DNA of 62,454 bases from Coriobacteriia bacterium (GCA_030530215.1 JAUMVJ010000009.1:1-62454), one strand, 5' to 3'; numbered from the stretch's first letter, positions 37,216 through 47,740 are shown. Program-made: numbers and translations. Notes: generated by a model not told the origin, from the letters alone.

Positions 37216-38046
37216 CTACTTCTTGCGACGACGGATAATCAGGCGGCTGGAGTACTTCTTCTTGTTACGGGTGCGATGGCCCTTAGTGGGAACGCCCCAA
37301 GGAGTAACAGGATGACGACCAGCGGACTTGTTCTTGCCCTCGCCACCACCATGAGGATGGTCGACGGGGTTCATGACCGTACCACGGACGGAAGGACGAA
37401 TGCCCTTGTAACGGTTACGGCCGGCCTTGCCGATCTTGATGTTGCCATGCTCAGCATTGCCGACCTCGCCGATGGTGGCGCGGCAGGTGATGAGAACGCG
37501 GCGCATCTCGGAAGAGGGCATACGGACGATTGCGTAGTTGCCTTCCTTGCCCATGAGCTGAATGCTGGTGCCTGCAGAACGAGCGATTGCGGCGCCACGG
37601 CCAGGCTGAAGCTCTACAGCGTGGATGAGGGTACCAACGGGGATCGCGGACAGAGGCAAAGCATTGCCAGGCTTGATGTCTGCATCTGCGCCGGAGACGA
37701 CGGTGTCGCCAACCTTGAGGCCCTTGGGATGCAGGATGTAGCGCTTCTCGCCGTCAGCGTAGTGCAGAAGAGCGATACGAGCAGAGCGATTGGGGTCGTA
37801 CTCGATGGTGGCAACCTTTGCAGGAACGCCATCCTTGTTGCGCTTGAAGTCGATGATACGGTAACGACGCTTAACGCCACCGCCCTGATGGCGAGTGGTC
37901 ACGCGACCGTAGTTGTTGCGACCAGCCTTTTTGGGAAGCGGCGCGAGCAGAGACTTCTCGGGGGTGGTGCAGGTGATTTCTGCAAAGTCCGAGACGCTCT
38001 GGAAACGCCTACCAGGGCTGGTGGGCTTGAGCTTCTTAACTCCCAT
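37216..38046 (-). CDS. rplB: 50S ribosomal protein L2
   Basis: This 276-residue peptidyl-transferase centre protein carries the signature [15 protein letters not shown]. In most bacteria rplW directly precedes it; here a transporter (sstT) and terminators lie between, and rplB has its own promoter at 38196-38224. Confidence 0.98.
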   Translation of the reverse strand: MGVKKLKPTSPGRRFQSVSDFAEITCTTPEKSLLAPLPKKAGRNNYGRVTTRHQGGGVKRRYRIIDFKRNKDGVPAKVATIEYDPNRSARIALLHYADGEKRYILHPKGLKVGDTVVSGADADIKPGNALPLSAIPVGTLIHAVELQPGRGAAIARSAGTSIQLMGKEGNYAIVRMPSSEMRRVLITCRATIGEVGNAEHGNIKIGKAGRNRYKGIRPSVRGTVMNPVDHPHGGGEGKNKSAGRHPVTPWGVPTKGHRTRNKKKYSSRLIIRRRKK

Positions 38047-38151
38047 TACATTCCTTTCCGGGGTAAGGCGGATTCCCTACCCTATTCCTTTGTGGTCTCC
38101 ATCACCGCCATAAGCTCCATATGGGAGGTGGTGCTTGACGATACCGAGTTT

Positions 38152-38171
38152 CCACGCGTCCGGGTGTTTCC
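38152..38171 (-). promoter_or_regulatory. Shared r-protein leader motif, copy in the rplB leader
   Basis: Minus-strand GGAAACACCCGGACGCGTGG matches 18 of 20 bases of the motif next to the rpsL promoter (45004-45023). Here it lies about 25 nt downstream of the -10, in the 5' UTR. Confidence 0.5.
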
Positions 38172-38195
38172 ATACATGTTCAGACGCAAACGAGA

Positions 38196-38224
38196 ATTAT
38201 AGGGGGCTTAGAGGTGCCGCGCAA
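38196..38224 (-). promoter_or_regulatory. Promoter of the rplB operon
   Basis: Minus-strand TTGCGC, 17 bp and a perfect TATAAT. It should drive rplB-rpsS-rplV-rpsC-rplP-rpmC-rpsQ-rplN-rplX. Confidence 0.75.
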
Positions 38225-38254
38225 GGGGTAATTTTTTTAATCGCCTACATAGGA

Positions 38255-38291
38255 AAGCCTCCCCTTCCTTATAAAAAGAAAAAGGAGGCTT
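38255..38291 (-). terminator. Hairpin downstream of sstT
   Basis: Stem AAGCCTCC / GGAGGCTT has an A/T-rich interior, followed on the minus strand by TTTCC. It probably ends sstT transcription ahead of the rplB promoter. Confidence 0.6.
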
Positions 38292-38392
38292 GTATTTAAG
38301 CTATGAAGCTTGAGCGCAATTCAATCAGCGCAATACAGGGCTACCGTTTTTTGCGAAACCCCGCAGAACGACGATGCCATCCGACAGGCGAG

Positions 38393-39736
38393 TTAGCGTT
38401 CCAGCACCGTGCCGGCGGGATGATCGAGCTCGTGGTCGGTGGGGTTCATGGGGTCGTAGTCGGCAGCGATCACTTCGCTCGACACCGACTCGGCATCCTT
38501 ACCAGGAGCAAACTCCAGACCCTGCTTACGCATTTCGCGATAGTCGGCAGATGCGGTGAACAGGGCGTCGGAAGAGGAGTTAAGAGCAGTCTCGCAAGAG
38601 TCCTGAATGACGCCGATGATAAAGCCGACAGCCACTACCTGCATAGCAACATCGTTGCTGATGCCGAAAAGCGAACAGCACATGGGGATCAAAAGCAGAG
38701 AACCACCGGGGACACCAGAAGCGCCGCATGCGCTTACCGCTGCGAGCACGCACAGGATGACAGCCATGACAGGATCGATGCTGATGCCAAGGGTGTTGGC
38801 GCAAGCCATGGTCATGACGGTGATGGTAACGCAGGCGCCGGCCATGTTGATCGTAGCGCCAAGGGGAATGGAGACCGCATAGGTGTCGCGATTGAGGCCC
38901 AGGCTACGGCAAAGGTTCATATTGACAGGAATGTTTGCTGCCGAACTGCGAGTGAAGAACGCATAAACTGCCGAGTCCTTCAGGCAGCGCCACACCAAGG
39001 GATAGGGATTCTTCTTAAAGGTAAAGAAGGCCAGCAAAGGGTTGGTGATGAAGGCGATGATGGCCATGGCAGCCAGAAGAACAGCGATGATGTGGCCGTA
39101 CTCAACGAAAATACTTGCGCCGTTTTGAGCGACGGAATCGTAAACCAAACCGATGATGCCGAAAGGAGCGCATTGGATAATGCCGCGAACGACTTTGAGG
39201 ACAGCATCGGATACCTCTTGTACGACTTTGCGAGTCGGGGTGGCAGCAGCCCTAAGTGCAATGCCCAAGAAGATGGACCAAACCAAGATTCCCAAATAGT
39301 TGGCATTCGTCAATGAAAGCACAGGGTTGGTGACGCAATTGGTGAGCAGGGTTTCAACGACCGTCCCCAAATCTGAAGGAGCAGCCTGTTCGACCGCGGA
39401 GGCATCGGCAAAGGTAATGGTTGACGGCATAAGGTAGCTCATCGCAACAGACACGATGCCGGCGATAAGGGTAGACGCAACATAAAGCGCGATTACCGAT
39501 CGCATGGATTTAGGCGCCTTGGCGTTGGAGAGCGCCGAGATAACCAAGAAGAAAACCAGCACAGGAGCGATAGCCTTCAGTGCACCAACGAACAAGGTGC
39601 CCAGCATGGAAATAGGCTCCATATCGGCGGGGACGAAGCCCGCATGAGCCAGAAAACCCAAAACGGCACCGATCACCAGACCGAGAACGATGCGCAGGAT
39701 AAGCGAAGACTCCGTCCATCTTTTAACGATGTTCAT
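38393..39736 (-). CDS. sstT: Serine/threonine:sodium symporter
   Basis: This 447-residue dicarboxylate/amino acid:cation symporter closely resembles SstT: FFTRSSAANIPVNM and GLNRDTYAVSIPLGATINMAG are characteristic. It imports serine and threonine with sodium. It lies on the same strand between rplB and rplW, flanked by a terminator on each side, so it splits the S10 operon with an unrelated gene. Confidence 0.92.
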   Translation of the reverse strand: MNIVKRWTESSLILRIVLGLVIGAVLGFLAHAGFVPADMEPISMLGTLFVGALKAIAPVLVFFLVISALSNAKAPKSMRSVIALYVASTLIAGIVSVAMSYLMPSTITFADASAVEQAAPSDLGTVVETLLTNCVTNPVLSLTNANYLGILVWSIFLGIALRAAATPTRKVVQEVSDAVLKVVRGIIQCAPFGIIGLVYDSVAQNGASIFVEYGHIIAVLLAAMAIIAFITNPLLAFFTFKKNPYPLVWRCLKDSAVYAFFTRSSAANIPVNMNLCRSLGLNRDTYAVSIPLGATINMAGACVTITVMTMACANTLGISIDPVMAVILCVLAAVSACGASGVPGGSLLLIPMCCSLFGISNDVAMQVVAVGFIIGVIQDSCETALNSSSDALFTASADYREMRKQGLEFAPGKDAESVSSEVIAADYDPMNPTDHELDHPAGTVLER

Positions 39737-39845
39737 AAAATCGACCTTTCTATACGGGCGTCTTACCCGTCAATCTATCTGCCTTTTTTACACCATGGCC
39801 TTTACAAAACTGTTACAAACCCGTAACGGTAACTAAATATTCGGG

Positions 39846-39880
39846 CAAAACCAAAGGACCGCCTCAATGAGACGGTCCTT
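39846..39880 (-). terminator. Terminator after rplW
   Basis: Stem AAGGACCG / CGGTCCTT with inner CTCA / TGAG pairs is followed on the minus strand by TTTGGTTTTG. It ends the rpsL-to-rplW unit. Confidence 0.8.
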
Positions 39881-39910
39881 GGATTGAGCTTGATGCTGAG
39901 GGCTTAAAAA

Positions 39911-40198
39911 CTAAGCCTGAGCGAAGATCTCGATGGAATCACCCTCGGCCACGGTAACCATAGCCTTCTTCCAGGTGCGGGTCTTGCCAGCCGTGTAGCG
40001 AACGCGCTTGGGCTTGGGCTTGACGTTCATGGTGTTAACCTTCACGACGGTGACGCCGAAGATAGCCTGGATTGCCTGGCCGATTTCGACCTTGTTGGAA
40101 TCCTTGGCAACCTCGAAGGTGTAGACGCCCTCTTCCATCTGCTCGTAAGTGTGCTCAGTGATGATCGGGCGGATGATGACTTCGCGGGGATCCTTCAT
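39911..40198 (-). CDS. rplW: 50S ribosomal protein L23
   Basis: This 95-residue protein at the tunnel exit carries IIRPIITEHTYEQMEEG and VNTMNVKPKPKRVRYTAGKT. It abuts rplD and is the last gene of its unit rather than being joined to rplB. Confidence 0.97.
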   Translation of the reverse strand: MKDPREVIIRPIITEHTYEQMEEGVYTFEVAKDSNKVEIGQAIQAIFGVTVVKVNTMNVKPKPKRVRYTAGKTRTWKKAMVTVAEGDSIEIFAQA

Positions 40199-40822
40199 TT
40201 ATGCAAGCACCTCCTCGATGCGAGTACGAGCGGCCTCGGTAAGAACCAAAACCTTGTTGTCGATGAAGTCGTAGGTGTTGATCTCGGATGCACCGATAAC
40301 ACGAACGGTGGGAATGTTGCGGAACGACAGGAAAGCGTTCACATCGTCATCGGCGATGATGACGGTGGCGCGACCGGTCACACCGAGAGCATTCAGGGCA
40401 GCAACGGCCTGCTTGGTAGAGGGCTTCTCGAATTTGAAGTCCTCGACTGCAATGACCTCGCCGTCGGCGAGCTTAGCGGAAAGCGCGGAGCGCATTGCCA
40501 GCTTGACGACCTTTGCGGGCACCTTGAATGCGTAGGAACGGGGATGGGGACCGAAAACGGTACCGCCGCCGACCCAATGGGGAGCACGGATCGTACCCTG
40601 ACGAGCACGGCCGGTGCCCTTCTGGCGCCAAGGCTTCTTGCCGCCACCACGCACCTGACCGCGGGTCAGGGTGTTGTGGGTGCCAGCGCGACGTGCAGCG
40701 CGCTGGGAGCGAACCACTTCATGCATGGCATGCATGTTGGGCTCGATGCCGTACACGGCGTCGGTCAGCTCGATGTCGCTAACCTTCTCGCCGGCAGCAT
40801 TCTTAAGTTCAATACTTGCCAT
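40199..40822 (-). CDS. rplD: 50S ribosomal protein L4
   Basis: The 207 residues carry RGGGKKPWRQKGTGRARQG, the loop that lines the exit tunnel. In other bacteria L4 represses the S10 operon. Confidence 0.97.
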   Translation of the reverse strand: MASIELKNAAGEKVSDIELTDAVYGIEPNMHAMHEVVRSQRAARRAGTHNTLTRGQVRGGGKKPWRQKGTGRARQGTIRAPHWVGGGTVFGPHPRSYAFKVPAKVVKLAMRSALSAKLADGEVIAVEDFKFEKPSTKQAVAALNALGVTGRATVIIADDDVNAFLSFRNIPTVRVIGASEINTYDFIDNKVLVLTEAARTRIEEVLA

Positions 40823-40849
40823 AATTCTAGTTACTCCTTCGCGTGCGCA

Positions 40850-41470
40850 TTAAGCCATACGGACACGAACAATGCCATTCTTGCCGCCAGGGACAGCACC
40901 CTTGAGCAAGATGAGGTTCATGTCTTCGTCGACACGGACTACTTCAAGGTTCTTGGTGGTGACGGTATCGCAGCCCATGTGACCAGGAAGGCGAACGCCC
41001 TTGAAAACACGGGAGGGATAAGCGCACTGGCCAACGGAACCGGGAGCGCGGTGGAAGTGAGCACCGTGTCCGCCAGGGCCGCCTGCGAAGTTGTAGCGAC
41101 GCATGACGCCGGCGAAGCCCTTGCCCTTGGAGGTGCCGGTCACGTCGACCTTGGAGACCTCGTTAAAAGCGGCAACGGTGACTTCCTCGCCTACGGTGTG
41201 GTCGCTAGCGTTCTCGACGCGGACCTCGCGCAGGTAGCGGGTAGGCTCGGTGCCGAGCTTGGCGAAGTGACCGGCCATGGGCTTGTTGACCTTGTTGGCC
41301 TTGATTGCGCCGAAGCCGAGCTGGACAGCCTCGTAACCATCGGTGCCGGTGGTCTTAACCTGGCAGACCTTGTTGGGCTCTGCCTGGATGACGGTGACGG
41401 GAGTGACCGTACCGTCCTCGTTGAAGATCTGGGTCATGCCGATCTTCTTGCCATAGATTGCGTTGATCAT
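40850..41470 (-). CDS. rplC: 50S ribosomal protein L3
   Basis: The 206 residues begin MINAIYGKKIGMTQIFNEDG and carry the signature FAGVMRRYNFAGGPGGHGA. Confidence 0.97.
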   Translation of the reverse strand: MINAIYGKKIGMTQIFNEDGTVTPVTVIQAEPNKVCQVKTTGTDGYEAVQLGFGAIKANKVNKPMAGHFAKLGTEPTRYLREVRVENASDHTVGEEVTVAAFNEVSKVDVTGTSKGKGFAGVMRRYNFAGGPGGHGAHFHRAPGSVGQCAYPSRVFKGVRLPGHMGCDTVTTKNLEVVRVDEDMNLILLKGAVPGGKNGIVRVRMA

Positions 41471-41488
41471 TTCTTAAATCACACTCCC

Positions 41489-41797
41489 CTACAGCTTAAT
41501 CTCGATGTCGACGCCAGCAGGAAGGTCGAGACGCATCAGGGAATCGACCGTAGCAGGGGTCGGGTCCAGGATGTCGATGAGACGCTTGTGCGTACGCATC
41601 TCGAACTGCTCGCGAGAGTCCTTATCCACGTGGGGGCCCTTAACGACGCAATACAGATTGCGCTCGGTGGGCAGGGGGATAGGACCGGAAACCTTGGCAC
41701 CCGTCTTCTGAGCGGTGTCGACGATCAGCTTCGTGGACTGATCCACGATCTCGTGATCGTAACCCTTCAAGCGGATGCGGATATTCTCTTTAGCCAC
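41489..41797 (-). CDS. rpsJ: 30S ribosomal protein S10
   Basis: This 102-residue S10 also works as NusE in antitermination. It has [16 protein letters not shown] and [20 protein letters not shown]. It starts 48 bp after fusA, apparently without its own promoter. Confidence 0.97.
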   Translation of the reverse strand: MAKENIRIRLKGYDHEIVDQSTKLIVDTAQKTGAKVSGPIPLPTERNLYCVVKGPHVDKDSREQFEMRTHKRLIDILDPTPATVDSLMRLDLPAGVDIEIKL

Positions 41798-41845
41798 TTA
41801 AATTACCTCCATTGTAAGGTGGATGCTTGAAAGCCTTGGCGGCTC

Positions 41846-43951
41846 TTAAGCATTGCCACCTGCCTTGCTGATGATCTCGTCCTGAATGTTCCTGGGCACC
41901 TGCTTGTAGCTGCCGAACTGCATCGTGTAGGATGCGCGGCCCTGGGTACCGGAGCGAAGGTCGGTTGCGTAACCGAACATCTGGCTCAGGGGCACGGATG
42001 CCTTGACGACGGCGACGTTACCACGCAGCTCCTGGCCTTCGATCAGGCCACGGCGAGAGGGGATGTCACCGAGGACGAAGCCGATGTACTCCTCGGGAGT
42101 CTCGACCTCAACGGACATGACGGGCTCGAGGATGACAGGGTTGCCCTGCTTCAGAGCGGCCTTGATGGCCATGGAGCCGGCGACCTTGAACGCAGCCTCG
42201 GAAGAGTCGACGTCATGGTAGGAACCGTCGATAAGCTCGACACGGACGGCCTCGACGGGATAGCCGGCGAGGATACCGGAGTTCAAAGCCTCCTGGATGC
42301 CCTTGTCGATAGAGGGGATGTACTCCTTGGGGATGACACCGCCGACGATCTTGTTCTCGAACTCGTAGGGCTTGCCCTCTTCCTGAGGATACATGTTGAT
42401 AACAGCGTCGCCGTACTGACCACGACCGCCGGACTGACGGACGAACTTGCCCTGAACGTTCAGAGCAGGAGTGGTAGCGGTCTCGCGGTAGGCAACCTGG
42501 GGCTTACCAACGTTAGCCTCGACCTTGAACTCGCGAAGCAGGCGGTCGACGATGATCTCGAGGTGAAGCTCGCCCATGCCGGCGATGATGGTCTGGCCGG
42601 TCTCATGGTTGGTGGACACGCGGAAGGTGGGGTCCTCTTCTGCAAGCTTCTGCAGAGCCATTGCCATCTTGTCCTGCTCAGCCTTGGTCTTGGGCTCAAC
42701 GGCGATGTCGATAACGGGATCGGCGAAGTCCATGGACTCAAGGATGATAGGAGCATCTTCAGCGCAGAGGGAGTCACCGGTAGTGGTGTCCTTCAGGCCG
42801 ACGACGGCAACGATGTCGCCTGCGGAGCAGGAGTCGATGTCGACACGGTTGTTGGCATGCATCTGAAGCATGCGGCCGATGCGCTCCTTCTTGCCCTTAA
42901 CAGCGTTGACAACGTAGGAACCAGCATCAAGCTGACCAGAGTAAACGCGCAGGTAAGTGAGCTTGCCAACGAAGGGGTCGGTCATGATCTTGAACGCCAA
43001 GGCAGCGAAAGGAGCCTTGGGGTCGGAAGGACGAGAGTCGGCCTCGCCGGTTTCGGGGTTGGTGCCCTCGATAGCCTTGACGTCAACAGGGGAAGGCAGG
43101 TAGTCGACAACAGCGTCGAGCAGCTCCTGAACACCCTTGTTCTTGTAAGCGGAGCCAACGAAGACGGGGTTCAAGCCGCAGGACAGAACGCCGGCGCGGA
43201 TAGCAGCCTTGAGTTCGTCGACGGTGATCTCTTCCTCCATGAGGACCTTCTCCATGAGCTCGTCGTCGAAGTCGGCGGCAGCGTCGAGGAGTTCCTGATG
43301 ATAAAGCTCAGCGTCGTCCTTGAACTCAGCGGGGATCTCGGCCATGGGCTCGGGGTAGGTCATGCCCTTGTCGTCGGCCTTGAAGTCCCATGCAGTCATG
43401 GTGACGAGGTCGATGACGCCCCAGAAGTTGTCCTCGGCACCCATGGGGAGCTGAGCGGCAACGGCGTTGGCACCCAGACGATCCTTCATGGTCTGGATGG
43501 CGTGCATGAAATCGGCGCCCACGCGGTCGTACTTGTTGATGAAGGCGATGCGGGGAACACCGTAACGCTCGGCCTGACGCCAAACGGTCTCGGACTGAGG
43601 CTGAACGCCAGCGACGGCGTCGAAGACCGCGACAGTACCATCGAGAACGCGCAGGGAGCGCTCGACCTCAGCGGTGAAGTCGACGTGGCCCGGGGTGTCG
43701 ATGATCTGGAAGCGATACTGGACATCGTCCTTAGTCCAGAAGCAGGTGGTAGCTGCGGAGGTAATGGTAACGCCGCGCTCCTGTTCCTGAACCATCCAGT
43801 CCATGGTAGCTGCACCCTCATGAACCTCACCGATCTTATGGGTCTTGCCGGTGTAGTAGAGGATGCGCTCGGTAGTGGTGGTTTTGCCGGCATCGATGTG
43901 AGCCATGATGCCGAAGTTGCGAGTCTGCTCGAGGGAGGGCTTCTTAGCCAT
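41846..43951 (-). CDS. fusA: Elongation factor G
   Basis: This 701-residue translocase GTPase has GTP motifs [17 protein letters not shown] and NKYD, followed by the five-domain EF-G structure with GMGELHLEI in domain III. It lies between rpsG and rpsJ; tuf, its usual follower, is 27 kb away. Confidence 0.98.
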   Translation of the reverse strand: MAKKPSLEQTRNFGIMAHIDAGKTTTTERILYYTGKTHKIGEVHEGAATMDWMVQEQERGVTITSAATTCFWTKDDVQYRFQIIDTPGHVDFTAEVERSLRVLDGTVAVFDAVAGVQPQSETVWRQAERYGVPRIAFINKYDRVGADFMHAIQTMKDRLGANAVAAQLPMGAEDNFWGVIDLVTMTAWDFKADDKGMTYPEPMAEIPAEFKDDAELYHQELLDAAADFDDELMEKVLMEEEITVDELKAAIRAGVLSCGLNPVFVGSAYKNKGVQELLDAVVDYLPSPVDVKAIEGTNPETGEADSRPSDPKAPFAALAFKIMTDPFVGKLTYLRVYSGQLDAGSYVVNAVKGKKERIGRMLQMHANNRVDIDSCSAGDIVAVVGLKDTTTGDSLCAEDAPIILESMDFADPVIDIAVEPKTKAEQDKMAMALQKLAEEDPTFRVSTNHETGQTIIAGMGELHLEIIVDRLLREFKVEANVGKPQVAYRETATTPALNVQGKFVRQSGGRGQYGDAVINMYPQEEGKPYEFENKIVGGVIPKEYIPSIDKGIQEALNSGILAGYPVEAVRVELIDGSYHDVDSSEAAFKVAGSMAIKAALKQGNPVILEPVMSVEVETPEEYIGFVLGDIPSRRGLIEGQELRGNVAVVKASVPLSQMFGYATDLRSGTQGRASYTMQFGSYKQVPRNIQDEIISKAGGNA

Positions 43952-43968
43952 TGCTAATCACCTTTCCT

Positions 43969-44439
43969 TTAGAAGCGATAGTGCGAGAACGCACGGTTCG
44001 ACTCGGCCATCTTGTAGAGGTCTTCACGACGCTTCACGGATGCACCGGTGTTGTTGGCAGCGTCCATGATTTCAGAAGCGAGGCGCTCCTTCATCGTGTT
44101 TTCCTTGCGCTTGCGGGAGAAGTCGACCATCCAGCGGATTGCGAGGGTGGTTGCACGGCGGGAGTTGACCTCCATGGGCACCTGATAGGTGGCGCCACCG
44201 ACGCGCTTGGGCTTGACTTCGAGGGTGGGCTTGATGTTGTCCATAGCCTTCTTGAAGACGGTCATGGCGTCTTCGCCGGTCTTCTCGGCGACGATCTCGA
44301 AAGCACCATAGACGATGCCCTCAGCAGTGGACTTCTTGCCATCAAGCAGCACCTTGTTGATCAGCTGAGTGACCAGGCGGCTGTTGTACACTGCGTCCGG
44401 CTGAGTTTCGCGGCGGACGGCTGCTGCACGACGAGGCAT
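43969..44439 (-). CDS. rpsG: 30S ribosomal protein S7
   Basis: The 156 residues carry [20 protein letters not shown] and [20 protein letters not shown]. It lies between rpsL and fusA. Confidence 0.97.
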   Translation of the reverse strand: MPRRAAAVRRETQPDAVYNSRLVTQLINKVLLDGKKSTAEGIVYGAFEIVAEKTGEDAMTVFKKAMDNIKPTLEVKPKRVGGATYQVPMEVNSRRATTLAIRWMVDFSRKRKENTMKERLASEIMDAANNTGASVKRREDLYKMAESNRAFSHYRF

Positions 44440-44493
44440 ATATCATTCCTTTCAATCAGAAATGCAATCGATTCTCGATTGCCGGGGGCTTAC

Positions 44494-44868
44494 TTACTTC
44501 TTAGGACGCTTTGCGCCGTAGCGGGAACGTGCCTGGCCGCGGGATTCGACAGCTGCACAGTCGAGAGCGCCGCGGATAACCTTATAGCGAACACCGGGGA
44601 GGTCCTTAACACGGCCGCCGCGGAGCAGAACCATGGAGTGCTCCTGGAGGTTGTGACCCTCGCCGGGGATGTAAGCGGTAACTTCCATGCCGTTGACCAA
44701 GCGGACACGGCAGACCTTACGAAGCGCAGAGTTAGGCTTCTTGGGGGTGGTGGTGAAGACGCGCGTGCAAACGCCACGCTTCTGAGGATTGCCCTTCAGT
44801 GCCGGGGTCTTCTTCTTCTCGACCGAGCGGACACGGCCCTTGCGGACCAGCTGATTAATAGTAGGCAA
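44494..44868 (-). CDS. rpsL: 30S ribosomal protein S12
   Basis: This 124-residue decoding-centre protein begins [12 protein letters not shown] and has [15 protein letters not shown] and [16 protein letters not shown]. It starts with TTG at 44868, supported by AAGGAG 7 nt upstream and the exact S12 N-terminus; a rare start codon for such a highly expressed gene. It opens the rpsL-rpsG-fusA-rpsJ-rplC-rplD-rplW unit. Confidence 0.97.
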   Translation of the reverse strand: MPTINQLVRKGRVRSVEKKKTPALKGNPQKRGVCTRVFTTTPKKPNSALRKVCRVRLVNGMEVTAYIPGEGHNLQEHSMVLLRGGRVKDLPGVRYKVIRGALDCAAVESRGQARSRYGAKRPKK

Positions 44869-44971
44869 CTTTTCACTCCTTCTTTAAACTAGTAAAAACG
44901 CCTTGCATATATCTGTGCGTTCTGCAGTTACGCACGGATTACGCACGTCTCCCTTTGAGACGCAAGACGAA

Positions 44972-45000
44972 ACTTTAACAGCGTAAAATCCATGTGTCAA
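44972..45000 (-). promoter_or_regulatory. Promoter of the rpsL (str) operon
   Basis: Minus-strand TTGACA, 17 bp and TAAAGT, about 105 bp before rpsL. The shared 20-nt motif lies 3 bp upstream of the -35. Confidence 0.75.
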
Positions 45001-45003
45001 ACG

Positions 45004-45023
45004 CCACGTATCCGGGTGTTTCC
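45004..45023 (-). promoter_or_regulatory. Shared r-protein motif beside the rpsL promoter
   Basis: Minus-strand GGAAACACCCGGATACGTGG differs from the rplB leader copy (38152-38171) at two bases. A weaker third copy lies at 45165-45184. Confidence 0.5.
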
Positions 45024-45164
45024 TAAGTTTTTTCTTCACGATGAAAGCGGGAAGAATCGCCACTCTAAGTCCCAGCAAGATGCAAGCTGAGCAGCTGCGA
45101 GGCCCCACGTTGCCTCCGCCTGATCCAAGACCTGCGGCTTTTCGGAAATCCAAACCTTCAAATA

Positions 45165-45184
45165 CCACGAAACCGGGCGTTCGC
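45165..45184 (-). promoter_or_regulatory. Degenerate third copy of the shared motif
   Basis: Minus-strand GCGAACGCCCGGTTTCGTGG is followed, as in the rpsL copy, by a TTTGA and then TGGATTT. It has no good -10. The rest of the 524-bp gap between rpsL and panB (44869-45392) holds the rpsL promoter and a small CCTGA / TCAGG hairpin near 45330. No further gene is seen. Confidence 0.3.
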
Positions 45185-45392
45185 TAAACCCAACGTGAAC
45201 CCGTTCATACTCTAAGTCGAGGCCGAAAACAAGAGCCAATTGCCCCCCATTCGAAAAAACATCCGCTAAAACCGCGCGCAGAGCCTACAATGTTGAGAGT
45301 TTGATTCGGGAGACGTGTCCCTGACGACATCAGGCCGGTCAAATATCCGCTCAAGGAACTTTTGGTCTGATGCAATAAGAAAGAAGAGGGAC

Positions 45393-46220
45393 ATGAAAAA
45401 TACCGTCGCTACTTTCCAATCGATGAAAGAAGCAGGCACCAAGATCTCCATGCTCACCGCCTACGACTACTCCACCGCCAAACTCGAGGACGAAGCTGGC
45501 GTGAACTCTATCTTGGTAGGCGATTCCCTTGGCCAAGTAATGCTTGGCTACGAGGACACCCTCTCCGTCACCATGGAGGACATGATCCATCACACCGCCG
45601 CCGTTGCACGCGGCGCGAAGAACGCACTCGTCGTTGCCGACATGCCCTTCATGAGCTACGAGCCTTCGATCGAGATGGCCGTGATTAATGCCGGGCGCCT
45701 GATGAAGGAAGGTCGCGCTAACGCAGTTAAGCTCGAGGGCGGCGTGCGCGTTGCCGAGCAGATCCGCGCCATCACGCAGGCGGGCATCCCCGTTTGCGCG
45801 CACATCGGCCTTACACCCCAGTCGGTCAACGCCTTTGGCGGCTTCAAAGTTCAGGGCAAAAGCGCCGCGGCGGCGCAATCCCTCGTCGATGATGCGCTGG
45901 CCATTCAGGAAGCTGGCGCTTTCGCCGTTGTTCTTGAGTGCATTCCCGCAAAGCTTGCCGCACTCATCTCGGAAAAGCTTACTATCCCCACCATCGGCAT
46001 CGGGGCAGGCGCGGGCTGCGACGGCCAGGTTCTGGTGTACCAGGACATGCTTGCCCTCTTCAGCGACTTCAAGCCCAAGTTCGTAAAGCACTTCGCAAAC
46101 TTGGGGCCTGCCATGGTGCAAGCTTTCAAAGATTACGACGCCGAGGTTAAAGCCGGCAGCTTCCCCGCCCAGGAGCATACCTACAAAATCGATGACGAGG
46201 TTATCGATAAGCTCTACTAA
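45393..46220 (+). CDS. panB: 3-methyl-2-oxobutanoate hydroxymethyltransferase
   Basis: This 275-residue enzyme makes ketopantoate from 2-ketoisovalerate and methylene-[49 protein letters not shown] and [13 protein letters not shown] are family motifs. The ATG at 45393 follows GAAGAGGG; an upstream extension lacks support. It is the first gene of panBCD. Confidence 0.97.
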   Translation: MKNTVATFQSMKEAGTKISMLTAYDYSTAKLEDEAGVNSILVGDSLGQVMLGYEDTLSVTMEDMIHHTAAVARGAKNALVVADMPFMSYEPSIEMAVINAGRLMKEGRANAVKLEGGVRVAEQIRAITQAGIPVCAHIGLTPQSVNAFGGFKVQGKSAAAAQSLVDDALAIQEAGAFAVVLECIPAKLAALISEKLTIPTIGIGAGAGCDGQVLVYQDMLALFSDFKPKFVKHFANLGPAMVQAFKDYDAEVKAGSFPAQEHTYKIDDEVIDKLY

Positions 46221-46298
46221 GCCCGAAGGGGATTTGAACATCGCGATTCCGCTCAGCGCAAAGGCAAGGACTAAGCTGAGCTATTGAAAGGGAGATTC

Positions 46299-47150
46299 AT
46301 GAAAATCATCACCACTGTTGCAGAGATGAAGGCACAGGTGGCCGAGTGGAAGGCAGAGGGCCTGACCATCGGACTCACCCCCACCATGGGTGCCTTGCAC
46401 GAAGGGCACATGTCGCTGATGGAGCGCGCTGTTTCCGAGTGCGACCGTGTTGTCACGAGCGTCTTCGTAAACCCGATTCAGTTTGGGCCCAACGAAGACT
46501 ACGAAAGCTACCCGCGCGATCTTGAGCGCGACGCCGCAATCGCCGAGAGCAAGGGCGTGAGCGTGGTCTTCCATCCCGAGCCCGAGGAAATGTACCCCAA
46601 GAATTACAACACCTACGTGGAGATGGAAACCCTGACCGACAGCTTGTGCGGCGCTAAGCGCCCTGGGCACTTCCGCGGTGTTTGCACGGTGGTGAACAAG
46701 CTCTTCAATATCGTTCAGCCCGACAAGGCCTTCTTCGGCCAGAAGGACGCCCAGCAGCTTGCCATCATCAAGCGCATGGTCGCCGACCTCAACATGAACG
46801 TGAAGGTCTACGGCTGCCCCATCGTCCGCGAGGAGGACGGCCTGGCTAAGAGCTCGCGCAACACCTACCTCTCCGACGAAGAGCGCAAGGCGGCCCTGTG
46901 CTTGTCGCGCTCCATCTTCAAGGCGCAGGAACTCATCGAGGGCGGCGAGCGCAACGCCGACATCGTGCGCGATGCTGTTCGCAAGACGATCGAAGCTGAG
47001 CCTTTGTCTCGCATCGACTACGTTGAGGTGGTTGACCTTGGCAACATGCAGCCCGTCGACGCACTTGGCGAGGCGGGCCTGGTGGCAATTGCTGTCTACA
47101 TCGGCGAAACCCGACTGATCGACAACTACTTGTTCGATTTCGAAGAATAA
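46299..47150 (+). CDS. panC: Pantothenate synthetase
   Basis: This 283-residue ligase joins pantoate and beta-alanine using ATP. The TMGALHEGH motif, the FFGQKDAQQL segment and KSSR (in LAKSSRNTYL) are intact. The ATG at 46299 follows GAAAGGGAG. Confidence 0.97.
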   Translation: MKIITTVAEMKAQVAEWKAEGLTIGLTPTMGALHEGHMSLMERAVSECDRVVTSVFVNPIQFGPNEDYESYPRDLERDAAIAESKGVSVVFHPEPEEMYPKNYNTYVEMETLTDSLCGAKRPGHFRGVCTVVNKLFNIVQPDKAFFGQKDAQQLAIIKRMVADLNMNVKVYGCPIVREEDGLAKSSRNTYLSDEERKAALCLSRSIFKAQELIEGGERNADIVRDAVRKTIEAEPLSRIDYVEVVDLGNMQPVDALGEAGLVAIAVYIGETRLIDNYLFDFEE

Positions 47151-47262
47151 ACTTGCACGGCGCGCCTAGTTGCGCAAGAATGCTTGAATCCAACACAGCT
47201 TAGGCTGTGGCTTGAAGCCAAGAACACTTGGCTGCTCATTAGAAAGGTTGGTCTTAGTTCAT

Positions 47263-47661
47263 ATGCTGCTCAATGTGCTGAAAGGCAAAATCCATCGAGC
47301 AACCGTCACTCAGGCGGAACTTGACTACATCGGCTCCATCACCATCGATTCGGATTTGATGGAAGCAGCTGGCATCAACGAGTACGAGCTGGTTACCATC
47401 TCCGACAACAACAATGGCAACCGTCTTGAGACCTACGTCATCGCAGGCGAGCCTGGCAGCGGTGTGATCTGCCTGAACGGTGCTGCAGCCCATCTGGTAA
47501 ACGTAGGCGACAAGGTGATCATCATGAACTACTGCCAGATGACCCCCGAGGAATTCGCCGACCCCGCCAACGCACCCCGCGTTGTCTTCGTGGACGATGA
47601 CAACAAGGTAAGCCGCTTAACGCGCTACGAGAAGCACGGCCGTCTGGAAGACCTCAAATAA
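47263..47661 (+). CDS. panD: Aspartate 1-decarboxylase
   Basis: The 132 residues form a proenzyme that cleaves itself at Gly-Ser (in YIGSITID) to form the pyruvoyl group and then makes beta-alanine. [17 protein letters not shown] is conserved. AGAAAGG lies 14 nt before the ATG, a long spacing, but earlier codons do not fit the family N-terminus. Confidence 0.96.
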   Translation: MLLNVLKGKIHRATVTQAELDYIGSITIDSDLMEAAGINEYELVTISDNNNGNRLETYVIAGEPGSGVICLNGAAAHLVNVGDKVIIMNYCQMTPEEFADPANAPRVVFVDDDNKVSRLTRYEKHGRLEDLK

Positions 47662-47686
47662 GCTTGGCTCAAAACAAAGCTTGCTG

Positions 47687-47719
47687 GAAGGGCACCCAAT
47701 AGGGTGTCCTTCTTTTTTT
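47687..47719 (+). terminator. Terminator of panBCD
   Basis: Stem GAAGGGCACCC / GGGTGTCCTTC is followed by a run of seven T. Confidence 0.9.
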
Positions 47720-47740
47720 GCGGGGGCGCCAATGCTAGGA

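Noticed and set aside
40151..43957. Long open frames (559 and 580 codons) opposite rplD-rplC-rpsJ and fusA
   Set aside because: Antisense shadows of highly biased r-protein and fusA codons; no RBS or homology.
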